A stretch of DNA of 64,000 bases, from positions 6,634,001 to 6,698,000 of the forward strand of contig OX388312.1 of NCBI GenBank assembly GCA_947579605.1, read 5' to 3'. The translations under genes and the position numbers were made by a program. Below are positions 54,145 to 64,000 of this stretch, one piece after another (position 1 is the first letter of the stretch; each line of letters starts with the position of its first letter). The stretch is from Athripsodes cinereus. Its lineage: Eukaryota > Arthropoda > Insecta > Trichoptera > Leptoceridae. The notes under the pieces are model-generated. The model had not been told where the DNA came from, searched no databases, and saw only the letters and a list, made by a program, of their open reading frames with translations.

Positions 54145-54560
54145 TTCTTTATAAGAAATCTAGTTCTTTGAAAAACATAATTAAGCGACAGTACGTAATT
54201 ATCCGTAGGATTTTGGATGTCAAATGGTATGAACATGTTACAAATGATGCTGTGCGCCGGCGCACCCAGCAGAGACCTGTAATCTCCGTAATACAGGAGA
54301 GACGATGGTCCTGGCTGGGACATGTTTTGAGAATGCCCAATGATAGTTGGCCAAAAAGAGCACTGTTCTTCCGTCCGCAGGGGTTCCGTTGGCCCGGGCG
54401 TCCCTCTTTCACAATACACCGTTCCTATGACAACGATATCAGAGCGCAAGGAATGTCGTAGAAAGCGGTGACGCAATTGGCGCAGAGACGCTCTGAATGG
54501 AGGAGGCTGGTTTCTGTCCTGTGCTCCCGAGAGGAGCGTTGAGGGCGATGATGATGACGT
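54145..54560 (+). pseudogene. Non-LTR reverse transcriptase C-terminus, GAT-tail family, best copy
   Basis: The plus frame 54168-54461 reads KRQYVIIRRILDVKWYEHVT, NDAVRRRTQQRPVISVIQER, RWSWLGHVLRMPNDSWPKRA, LFFRPQGFRWPGRPSFTIHR and SYDNDIRAQGMS before a TAG where other copies have TGG. After it the frame goes on KAVTQLAQRRSEWRRLVSVL and CSREER to the natural TGA. R.W..HVTN..V.RRT.Q, W.GHVLRM and GRPS.T are the conserved C-terminal signature of insect LINEs. GGGCGATGATGATG follows as tail. One nonsense mutation and 5' truncation make it inactive. Confidence 0.88.
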
Positions 54561-55379
54561 AATTATCCAACACATTACACCGAACAATAAATCTATAAGA
54601 GCTTTAGGAATGTAATGAAAAGATGTGTAACTAATATAAGTACCTTATATAGTAATATATATTATTTTTTGTATATTATTAAATTTGTAAACTTCTATAT
54701 TATGTAAATAAACACAAACTGTTAGACATTGACTTTGTAAGTCGAAACCAAATTACTGTACCTTCCTATTGTAAAAATAGTAGAAACAGTTTGGGTGTAT
54801 TTCCATAATTTTTAAAAACAAAAAATTGATGTTTACATAGGTAATAAATATTGAATCATCGCGAGAAACAAACTCTTAGAAACTAATAATATTATATTTA
54901 GTATAATTTTTATGAAAATCATATTAATATTTTACTCTATCGGAAGAATTCTTCATACAAAAGTCATTTTGGAATTACATAATAACGTAAGTAGGTATAT
55001 TGAAATTACTTTGAGAACAAATTGGTTGATAGTAACAGACCTACAAGTCTATTAAATAAATACCTCACAAACCAGGTTCTTACTCTTCTATCTTTTTACT
55101 TCTTTTATCAGCTTTCTTTCTCCAAGCTAGGGATGGAAACGATACTGCGAAAAAAATTACAAAAATGTATCACATAAAAATATAAACGAGACATCGAGCA
55201 TTCTCTCAATATTTCTATAGACTGGAGTACGATACATATTATATTATGTGTGTTCTTTGACAATAATATAGTGTTCAGAATATATACAATAAAACGATGA
55301 TATGAGATTAAGCTTTTATTAATAACATTATTACAGTCTACATATTTACTTAACATAACATGTATAGACATTTCACACA
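54561..55379. other. AT-rich stretch, nothing recognised
   Basis: No frame or repeat family beyond background. The 87-residue minus frame at 55108-55371 shows no domain. Confidence 0.5.
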
Positions 55380-55594
55380 GACCGAGCTAGTCCCAAACTA
55401 AGATATGAATCTTGTATTATGGGTACTTACACGACGATACACATATATACAATGCACTGAACACATATACATGTAAAACCCAAACCCAGGACAATTTGAA
55501 AAAGGTCATTCTTTATTTTGTCGTGACCGGGAATCGAACCCGGGACCTCGTGACTCAAAGGCAAGTGTGTTAGCCTCCAAGCCACACCGGTCGC
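55380..55594 (-). mobile_element. tRNA-derived SINE, full head and body
   Basis: The minus strand starts GCGACCGGTGTGGCTTGGAG (A-box TGGCTTGGAGG), CTAACACACTTGCCTTTGAG, TCACGAGGTCCCGGGTTCGA and TTCCCGGTCACGAC (B-box GGTTCGATTCC), folding as a tRNA-like domain of about 78 nt. The body follows: AAAGAATGACCTTTTTCAAA, TTGTCCTGGGTTTGGGTTTT, TACCCATAATACAAGATTCA and GTTTGGGACTAGCTCGG. RNA polymerase III transcription is expected from the two boxes. Matches the partial copy at 26.7 kb. Confidence 0.85.
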
Positions 55595-55599
55595 ACATG

Positions 55600-56845
55600 C
55601 CTATAGTAAGTAGTTAAATCTCCAACTATACAAGGGTTGTAGTATCGAGACAGATGCGTGTGCGCACGCGTGGGCGAAAAATCGTGAAATTGCGATGATG
55701 TGTTGAAGTGATTGGTAGACAGTGTTGCCAAATCGAATTTTGAAGATGGCGTAGCGCAGGCGAAATGTATGTAGATTGAGGAAAAAAGTTTCGTTATTGA
55801 AATGTGAAAGTGAGGGCCTTTTTGTAAATGTCAGCTTTCACAATTTTGTACAAGAATTTGAAATATTTCATCCGAAAACCTTAATTCTTAGATTCGACAA
55901 TAACCGAAAATTATGTAAATTTGGAACCAAAATGTGTAGATTACCAAATGGGACCAAAAGTGCAAAGATCTACGTAAAAATAATTAGACTTGGCAACCTT
56001 TTAAGTAGGTATATACTCATACGAGACATACAATGACGTCATGATCAATAAGGCATGTAAGACCGTCATATTGCCAGAGACTACGGTTTAATAAATAAAA
56101 AAAAGCTAATGGTTTCAATTAATTTTAAAAAAAATAACGCGATATCTAAGCAGGTATCCTTATGATGATTTCAATTTTAAAGCATAATGAATAGCGTCAT
56201 CGTAGAAATTGATGTCTAAATTTATCCAGAAAATCTCGAAATTGAGTATGTTGCTTTTTCTGTGTTTCTAAAGATACCTTTTTCAAGATATTACAAATAT
56301 AATTTAAAAAATATCAAATCCGTAAGCACAATTTATAATCATGCAAAACACTATTGTTTTTATATTCATTTGTAGACTTTTCACAAACAATGAACTCATT
56401 GTGTGAATGAAGCGTCTGGCGATTGAATTAATAATTTATTATTATAATTATTATTTTAATTCATAATAATAATAATTTCCTCAAAGTATTTAACATAATA
56501 ATATTATTATTATACCACCCATAAGCTCTCTGTTCCGAGAATATTAGCATTTTATTAATATTCTTCCAGATACTACTAGCTAACTAAAAATTATGGAAAT
56601 CTATTAAATTCACTTAATATATTCTATAAACTATACTATATTAACCTACATATATATATCACAACTTATGAAAGTATAGACAATGCCTTCATTAATTTTC
56701 CATGCAAAAATGTCTGCTGAATATTGAACTACAACAAACACATTATATTGATCACTTTATTTAAAAAAAAAAAACCATTTCTGATTGAACAATGTCTCAG
56801 TTGCAACTGAATGCCTAGAGAGTATGTATCATATGGAAAAATGAA
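55600..56845. other. Stretch with one unexplained open frame
   Basis: 55620-55780 is GC-richer and contains AGTGTTGCCAAATCG and GATGGCGTAGCGCAG. The plus frame 55776-56036 encodes 86 residues, beginning MRKKVSLLKCESEGLFVNV and ending LLSRYILIRDIQ, charged and not low-complexity. I recognise no domain. CTTGGCAACC at the right end loosely mirrors GTTGCCAA at the left, so the segment could be a MITE. Confidence 0.35.
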
Positions 56846-57640
56846 CACATCGATACCTTAATTCGCAGATTGGGTAACTCCATTTTTTGACAAAATGACT
56901 TAATGATGCCATAATGTTGACTGTATTCCAACACACATGCTAGGTAAATTTGAAGAATCAAACGTTATTACAAATGCCCTAAAAAACACTTCAAGAAAAT
57001 TGGGTAACTCCAATGTTAGTATTTACAACGCTGCAAATTGGGTAACTCCACCATTCTGTATGGAGACTTGTGAGAGATAGGTTCTGTATTAGGAATATTT
57101 TGCAAAAAAGTGGTTTTGGATATATTATCCTGTAAAAAAATGATAGATAACTATAACCATAAGTACCAGCTTTGTTTTCTTCAATTTTTCAAAGTTTTTT
57201 TTTTATTATTTGCTCCTTATGTGATTTAGTTAATATGTAAGCAACTCACATTTTAATTAATGCAACTTTTGCAGGAGTTAACTACGTGGAATTTAATTAT
57301 TACTGGTCGTGTTTGCGCACAAATTTTGAAGCTGATTTACTAATGTTGTATTGTTTTTAAATATAATATATTTTGTTATTATTTTTTAGTCAAATAAAAA
57401 ATCTAGGTTTTCAATACTTAAATAAACGACATTATTTTTTGATATATAAGGATTTGTTGAATCATGATTATTTTTAAATTAGCTCATAATCCGAAGAACT
57501 GAACGTGTATCTACATACATACATTACCTACTTATCATTTAAAGTTTAATTTCTCGACCGACGGTTCTTGGTGGAAGTTCATATTAATATTTTTAAAATG
57601 AAACACGGTATATAGTTATTCCATTATTGACATTATTTAT

Positions 57641-57690
57641 TTTTGCGAGTCGGCTTTCAAGAACTTCCGCTCTCATCGTCAGGCAAAATA
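57641..57690 (-). ncRNA. Hammerhead-like motif, family C (best copy, minus)
   Basis: Minus strand: TTTTGC then CTGACGA, T, G and AGAG/TTCT stem (one wobble) with loop CGGAAG, T, GAA, AG CCGA CT stem III with tetraloop, C in the cleavage position, GCAAAA. Stem I TTTTGC/GCAAAA is perfect and extends into TA-rich complementary flanks. Core position 7 is C, which a hammerhead allows. Confidence 0.45.
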
Positions 57691-58189
57691 AAAATATTAA
57701 CTTATCACTTTATAGATGAATAGCAGACTAAAGACTATGGTTAAATTAGTAACTGAAAATTGAAGGAGTGAGGAAAATCGTATGAGTGAAACAAATCCCA
57801 GAAATCATGATTTTCTACAAATTTATCAAAGACCATTCGAATTTTTATTATGGAATTGGCTCATCGTATTACTTGATAGTGGTAATCTTGCAGAAATCCA
57901 GAATATAAACACATACTGATGATAATAATTTAGATAATGATTGAAAATAAGGTATGATGTATTGAGATTATTGTTGTAAATACAGCAATGGTTGTAAAGC
58001 AAATAGAATGATGTGTATGTATTGGTTTTATTTACCTACTTGTAACAGTTTTTATTTTTTTAATATTTGCGTAGGTATCTAATCGTACATCATCTTTGTA
58101 ATCGACTCATGGATTTTTGATATGTTTTGATTTTATTTACTTCCACTGTGTTAATGTTTTTATATTTTGGTTTTATATGTATACTCAGT

Positions 58190-58285
58190 CATATTATTAT
58201 GTAAACGATATTTGTAAATCTTTATTGTCAATGGCCAATGCGCCGTTTATGATGAATAAATAAATAAAATAAATAAATAATGCGA
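58190..58285 (+). mobile_element. LINE-like 3' tail
   Basis: TCTTTATTGTCAATGGCCAA, TGCGCCGTTTATGATGAA and (TAAA)n form a GC-richer end plus AAAT tail as in other LINE ends here. No coding frame is found. Confidence 0.4.
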
Positions 58286-58479
58286 CAAATGGGATATTGT
58301 TAGATGCACAGGCTAATGCTATTGATCATAATATTGCAACAGAGGACAGCATAAGAGTCAACATCTCGTTAGTCCCATATTCAGAACATTCAGATTCTGA
58401 TGAAAACTCTGCGACTTCTCTTGGAAAAAGAATGGATCATGGAGTAATAAAAATAAAAATTTAAAAAATCAAAAAGAGG

Positions 58480-58600
58480 TATGATAAACTCACCCTCTGT
58501 ATATTGATCATACCTAATTTGAATGCGTTTTTTTTATAAAATTGTATATATTGTGATCAATGTGCACTAAAGAATGAATGAATAAATAAATAAATTGCCT
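58480..58600 (+). mobile_element. LINE-like 3' tail shared with 63.3 kb
   Basis: ACTCACCCTCTGTATATTGA, TCATACCTAATTTGAATGCG and TGTGATCAATGTGCACTAAA precede (GAAT)2(AAAT)n. The same order (CTCGCCCTCGGTGTATTGAG, TATCTAATTTGAATG, GTAATCAATGTAAAG) occurs at 63320-63415. Confidence 0.55.
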
Positions 58601-58704
58601 CTAAGGAAGAAAAACCTTAGCCCAAAAAGTATTTTCGCCTTAAATAATCTAAACGAGACTGAAAATATCTTCACGAAAATGAACTCAGGACTACCACGAT
58701 TTTT

Positions 58705-58985
58705 AAAATGTGATACAGGATAGACGATGTTCCAGGCTGGATAATATCCTGAAAATGCTCAGTAATAATTGGCACAAAAAGAGCACCGGCCTTCCATCCG
58801 CAAGGGTTCTGTCAACCCAGGATTTCCCTCTTTCACAATACACCGTTCTTATAACGACAACAGCAGAGCGCAGGAAATATCGTAGAACGAGGTGACGCAA
58901 TTGGTGCAGAGTCGCTCTGAATGGAGGAGGCTGGTTTCTGCCCTGTGCTCCCGAGAGGAGCGCTGATGATGATGATGATGATGAT
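58705..58985 (+). pseudogene. Non-LTR reverse transcriptase C-terminus, GAT-tail family
   Basis: Same family as 54.2 kb: IQDRRCSRLDNILKMLSNNW corresponds to IQERRWSWLGHVLRMPNDSW, and TTTCCCTCTTTCACAATACA, CAGAGCGCAGGAAATATCGT and TTGGTGCAGAGTCGCTCTGA follow. Frameshifts break the middle. It ends GGAGCGCTGATGATGATGAT, with a (GAT)7 tail. The overlapping frames of ~61-65 residues are fragments of it. Confidence 0.8.
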
Positions 58986-59489
58986 GTTGAAGTATTTATC
59001 CTACATATTACTTCAATTTTATTTTATTTTCATATAAAACACTTTGAAAATAACATTTTTATGAGACCAAACAGTATACAATGCTTATAGACAAATTGGG
59101 TAACTCCATCTATTATAGCATTTATTCTATAAATTCTATCACAGAAAATTGGGTAACTCCAAAAAAAGGCTACAAAACCATTATACACATAATTATGTCA
59201 TGGTTATTGTATTACGAACATGTATCTACATCATGTTGATATTTTAGAATAAAGAAAATAATAATAATAATATGCATAACAAAAATATTTAGTTTTTTGT
59301 CCGCCCTGTAAAGTAGCTATTTTGGAGTTACCCAATCTGCGAATTAAGGTATCGACATGATAATTGAGAGTTAAGTCCAACTAAATAAAAAGAAACTGTT
59401 TTGGACCTATGCATGCATAATATCATTATCATGGTTTCGAAACAAGAGCAGACACAATACGAACTAAAAACTTACCCACTAGACCATGG

Positions 59490-59800
59490 TATATAAAGAA
59501 AATTATGTTCTATTGAGGGCCAAACTCTCTAGAGACAGAATTAAAAATACTGAAGTAAGAGTAATACGTAACGTGGATAACATTGTAACATGGAATAGGA
59601 ATAGGAAATGGTCCTTGATAGATCATGCAGATCTGATGAATAAAAATATAGTTTTGAGTATTACTGCAAAGCACATATAAGTCGCCGAGGAAGACCACCA
59701 AAGAGATGAAAATGCAGCTAATCTTCAATATCATAAGAGGAAGTAACTTCCGTATTAACAGATTGATTATCTAAAACACGTAGAAAAAGACGGGGTTTCT
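59490..59800 (+). pseudogene. Decayed LINE reverse transcriptase C-terminus
   Basis: The plus frame reads LLRAKLSRDRIKNTEVRVIR, NVDNIVTWNRNRKWSLIDHA and DLMNKNIVLSITAKHI; a stop follows, then in the next frame ISRRGRPPKR. RD.IKNTEVR......IVTWNRNRKW...DH and SRRGRPPKR parallel SLRDKIRNETIRQKTKV...W.WAGHV and GRPQKRW at 35.8 kb. Frameshift and stops show a relic. Confidence 0.6.
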
Positions 59801-62096
59801 GGTAATTAACGAAAGGTTTGATATTCCACCTTGTACTGAAGAATTTTATATATGAGGTATACATACCTACATCATAGATATTCCTTAAAAATAAAGGAGC
59901 CATCTCGTCGAATGTATTTTAAATTTCAAAAGTTTTTCATAATCTGAGCGACCCTCGTACATATATATACCATTTCTATGACAGTGATTTCAGATGATTA
60001 CGAATGTCGTGATAACATACAAGAAAATTAAAATAGTGGATATGCATTTACTGCAAATTTAATCAAAACATTTCGATGTTCTACTTAAGTTTCGGCTTCA
60101 TCACTAGTGTCTCTTATATTCTTTCGTTCAACAAAGATATACATAATATATACATAGTTATACAGGCATGTCACCTACTCACCGTATAAACGAGACTCTG
60201 CCTGGCTGGCTGTATGCTGGTACATTGTATGAGACAATTGGATAAAGAAATCAGTTGAGAGATCCACGAAAGAAATGGAAAGACTCTGTGAGTAAAGTGA
60301 AATGCGGCATTTTTCTTACTTTACATATTATTAGGGTAACTCCGTAGATTCTGACAGAATTTCTGGAAATAAATGTATTATGTACGAATTGATTCCAAAA
60401 ACCATTTTATAGATAGTAATTATTGTGGTAAGACAATATGTGAAAAGTATCGTTCACACCAATTTAAAGGAATTGACGATGAAATTTAAAAGACTTTTGA
60501 TGTCTTTATGGAAAATATTTACAGCTTACATAGTAGGTGTGCATGTTTATTAGCAAAATTATGATTTTTGTTAAAAACTTATATTTTTATTTGAATTCAT
60601 ATTTTTAATTATTTTACGCAGTGGGCAAAAGAAATATGCTTTCTGTTTGAATGATTTAAATTAACATCTTTTCGAAATGGATAACTTATAAATTTCTTAA
60701 AAATACATCAAGATGATCAACTTACATAGGTCACTTGTTATTTTTTTTTTTTGTGAATATAAACATTTTTATATTTTGGTTTGTTTAAGTGCCAGGAAGA
60801 AGGTTTGTTTAAATAACGCATAAATAATGAAATTTCCCTAGAATATCCTCGATTCTAATTACTTCTAGGTACAATACTTGTTGTTAGAATAATAAAGCAA
60901 AAGCAATAAGAATAGTTTAATTGAATGTGTCAAAATATAAGGAAACTATTCCATAGCCAGTCAACTTCTACTGACTTTATCCCATATATTATTACAAAGT
61001 GCCTACAAAGGTGGAGGTTGCAAAATGTTGCCCCTTTTGAATCTGTAAAGAAGAGACATAGAAACGAAAAGTATTTTTGATATTGTGATTTTTTTTCGTT
61101 GAACGTATGAAAAATAATAATATTATAATATATTTATGTAATAATACGAGTATATCATGATTCGCTATATTGTATTATCTATGTTCGTGTGTCATTTTTA
61201 CTTTATTAAACCTACGTGTTTTGTAAATACCTATGTGAAAATATAATATTTTATATATATATGTACGTAATATAACCTGAATAAGATTATTATTTATGAG
61301 ATTGAATAAACTTTGTATTACACATAATATTATGAATAAAAAAATATATATCTTCTTGTAGCAATGCTTCTAAGGTATAATTTTATTAAGGTTTCATTTT
61401 TTTCTACATTTTTATCATACAACTATGATTAGGTATATACTGTGGGTACCTACTTACTTTTGAGAAATGAAATACTTAGGTTATACCCATTTTTTTCAAT
61501 TTCAAGTTAGTATTTATCATTATTTATCATATCATATTATGGTTGTAATATTAACAAAGTTTTTTTGTTGCTTACCTTATTTTGGGTACGATGAGAAGAT
61601 AACAAAACCAATCAAATATCCCAATTATAAAGATGTTAACATTGAATGTTTTTTTGTTTGGTGAACCTTATATTGTGACAGTGGGAATGGTGAAATTGGT
61701 GAACGTCATCCAAAGATTTAAGACAGTCTGAAGCCAATTCTTTAGCTTTACGACACCTTTTTCACTTCTTCCAATTAGATTTTGCACAATATTATACTGT
61801 GAAAACATGCTTCTCAACATGTTTTCGACCATCCAATATTATGTCTTAATAATGATTAATATACATTGTATAGATGACCACCTAAATTAATAATGTGAAA
61901 CACTTAATTGTAAGAATTATAAATAAAAAATTCTTTCCTTTTCTTCAAAAAACAGAAATCTATGTTGTATGGGTACTAAAATAAATATAAAGGAACATAA
62001 TAATTGAATTCAAAAAAAAAAAAACGGCAGTTGTTTTATAATAAAAAATAACGTAAATATTTCAATATTTTCAAAAACTTTTTCAACTGTAATTAG
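59801..62096. other. AT-rich stretch with minor traces
   Basis: At 59950-60010 ACCATTTCTATGACAGTGAT and CGAATGTCGTGATAAC are a faint GAT-tail LINE trace. At 60060-60112 the minus strand has GTGATGAAGCCGAAAC with the palindrome ACTTAAGT, a poor hammerhead-like match. No gene is seen. Confidence 0.4.
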
Positions 62097-62190
62097 TTCG
62101 TCGCCCTAGAGGTGCGCGATTTGATCCCAAACTCCCCTTTCACGACACAAGTTTTAAGCTTACTGTGAAAGGTGTTTAAAGTTTTGTTCA
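62097..62190 (+). mobile_element. SINE-B fragment
   Basis: TTCGTCGCCCTAGAGGTGCG, CGATTTGATCCC, ACTCCCCTTTCACGACACAA and TTACTGTGAAAGGTGTTTAA reproduce the family with deletions in the head (A and B boxes fused) and no tail. Confidence 0.65.
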
Positions 62191-64000
62191 AATCTTTTTC
62201 AAAAAAAAACATTGCATTTCTCACAAATAAAGATACTCATATTTACGTTACCCTCGCGGATATAGAGCATCGTGAATATGGACTTCCACATTATGAAGGA
62301 TTCTACATCAACTGTGTAACATCTTTTCATGAGATTTCTAATGTATTTCCGTGTATTGTGAAAAAAAACGACATTTAAGGAAATCCATGTGAATGAAATA
62401 AGATAGTACATAATTTGAGAGGGAGGTACCAACTTTAATTGAATATTATCATAACAAAACTCAATCAAAGCTTTCAACTCTATTTTATTTATTTATCTAA
62501 GCAATGTCGGAACATGGAACTATTTACATTACTCTGCAGCATCGAGGCAGTTGTATTGCAGGCTGGAAAGAAAAATTACATGCAAAAACATGTTTACACA
62601 AAAATATGTTTTATACTTGGTACGAAAAATACATAGGTACTCTGTTGGAGTTTTTCATCACAAGGCGATGAAATGGAAAAAAAGACAGAAAATAACATCA
62701 AGGATTTCGCTATGGAAACGTATGATGATTTCATTTACTGTATTACTGGCTTAATCCACAAAGGGTTTTTTTCAAAGAATACGAAATAAAAGGAAACAAA
62801 TTAATAACATACTGGATTAAAAAAAGAGATTTTATTTTTGTTATGATCATTTTATATACTTTTGTATATTACTGTGATTTATACCGCCGTTAGTTTTTAT
62901 TTTGTTCATAATGGACTCTATGGTTTATAGAATATGCTTTTCTTTGTAAATTATTATTACATTATATAGAAAGCTTCTTTCGTGCACAAGATTCCAAATA
63001 ACTCTCTTTTACAGTAAACTGTTTCAGTGGTAACTATATCAAAGAATTGTGAATATTCTGACTCGATTACCATAAAATTATATAAAAGTGGATTCGCACT
63101 AGGACCCACCAGAGGAGACCAAATTGTTCTCTTAAATAAATGCAAATAAATAGAATTTTGTACTTCTTATATATTAACTCGGGATCTAGCATAAAAATCT
63201 TCAATGTCCTCACTGATTTTTTAACCCTTGTGATTCCGAAAGAATACCAAAAGGCAGTGAATTTTCTAAGATAAATATTGAGTTAGTTGGAAGTGATCGC
63301 GCCTTTGCGATTAACTCGCCCTCGGTGTATTGAGTGTATCTAATTTGAATGTATACCTTCTATATTTATATTTATTTGTAATCAATGTAAAGTAAAGCTT
63401 GATTCAATAAATAAATAGTCAATGTTATACATTTTTTTTAACATAGATCATAGGTATATTTTTACTATATATAGTTTCAGACTTATGGATTCAATGAAAC
63501 AAATCGCAAAAATAATATCTACATCGAATTATACTTTTCTTAAATATTAATCCAAATGGAGCACATCCTGAATAAATTTAGATAAAAGTAAAAAAAATAT
63601 TTCTAAACGAGTGGTACTCCTGCGAAATTCTAAGAACAGCAAAAAAGGGATAAAGATGAAAATTTAACATTCAAGTAGAGAAAATTTTCTAAATTGTATA
63701 AGTAATATTTCTTTGAAATCTATCTTCTTCAAAGAGCTGTTACTAAGTATGATATAGTATTATGAAATGTTTCCTTTTGCACACGTGAATATATACGTAT
63801 CTCGGTTGGCGACTTGCTGATAAAGCAGTATAAGCTTAAATTTGGTGCATCATTGCAACTGTGAAATGTATAAACCCACAATCGGAGATGTTTTGTCAGC
63901 AGACTTCAACAAAATATGCATGTAGGTAAGTTTATACATTGACGAGATACATACGATTGTCAAAGTGTAGGTATGCAAAATATTGAGACAATTCGAGCTA
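62191..64000. other. AT-rich stretch with a LINE tail
   Basis: The 92-residue minus and 68-residue plus frames at 62172-62477 overlap each other and carry no recognisable domain. At 62990-63060 CTCTCTTTTACAGTAAACTG faintly matches the GAT-tail LINE. 63290-63415 holds the tail shared with 58.5 kb. No gene is seen to the window end. Confidence 0.45.

Larger units (their letters stand above)
56850..59355. mobile_element. Element bounded by 33-bp perfect inverted repeats, with nested insertions
   Basis: The left end (56850-56882) starts TCGATACCTTAATTCGCAGA and runs TTGGGTAACTCCA; 59323-59355 is its exact complement. ATTGGGTAACTCCA recurs inside at about 57001, 57037, 59096 and 59148, all in plus orientation, forming subterminal repeats. 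The interior holds a family C hammerhead-like unit (57.6 kb), two LINE-type tails and a LINE C-terminus, so later insertions have probably expanded it. No transposase is visible and flanking duplication is unclear. Confidence 0.6.

Noticed and set aside
54081..54587. 168-residue minus-strand reading frame
   Set aside because: It is antisense to a recognised LINE C-terminus on the plus strand and has no domain of its own.
55514..55594. tRNA gene
   Set aside because: A and B boxes are present, but the SINE body continues directly and a related body copy exists at 26.7 kb, so this is a SINE head.

Overview
The window looks like about 64 kb of AT-rich, gene-poor nuclear DNA from an insect. I could not find one intact host gene: there is no multi-exon gene, rRNA gene, functional tRNA gene or operon-like arrangement. 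The insect reading rests on the very AT-rich background, frequent GTAGGTACC/TACCTACC words, tRNA-derived SINEs, 3' ends of several non-LTR (LINE) families, hAT-, piggyBac- and Harbinger-style miniature elements, and long dinucleotide and trinucleotide repeats. A moth or butterfly is my best guess because of the SINE and LINE ends, but that is inference and other insects remain possible.

Layout. 0-6 kb: a first copy of an orphan ~250 bp repeat (called Rep1 here), a poly-A SINE, a TTAA-flanked miniature element (975-1699), a LINE 3' end (2.3 kb), a ~150 bp inverted-repeat pair carrying a hammerhead-like motif (3436-4495) and a hAT-type MITE (4949-5448). 7-18 kb: Rep1 copies, LINE 3' ends with GAT tails, a Harbinger-like element (9839-10341), fold-back repeats, a CT microsatellite (15.2 kb) and decayed LINE coding ends. 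20-29 kb: two fold-back elements (21.2 and 23.4 kb), a SINE with target-site duplication (22.4 kb), and a cluster of hammerhead-like motifs including a nearly perfect palindromic pair at 27.3-27.6 kb. 29-40 kb: mostly featureless AT-rich DNA with two LINE ends (33.9 and 35.8 kb). 40-46 kb: an eight-unit tandem array that joins directly to a Rep1 copy, then LINE ends and a two-unit tRNA-like duplication. 46-64 kb: AT-rich DNA with Rep1 copies, SINEs, an inverted-repeat element with subterminal GGGTAACTCC repeats (56850-59355) and LINE remnants.

The coding traces that can be read are all C-terminal ends of non-LTR reverse transcriptases, truncated, frameshifted or stopped. They are dead copies, not a working pathway. 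Several have no start codon and are recognised only from their frame and conserved words.

The most interesting signal is a set of short repeats, three families well supported and a fourth weaker, that share one architecture: CTGANGA, one extra pyrimidine, a stem-loop, GAA, a short self-complementary or hairpin segment, C, and a strand complementary to the bases just before CTGANGA. The paired segments differ in sequence between families yet remain complementary, while the unpaired core stays constant. This is the layout of a hammerhead ribozyme with a minimal stem III, as known from Penelope-like retroelements and retrozymes. Three of the families occur here as head-to-head or tail-to-tail inverted pairs. 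Activity cannot be judged from sequence alone, and all copies depart from the canonical core by the extra pyrimidine.
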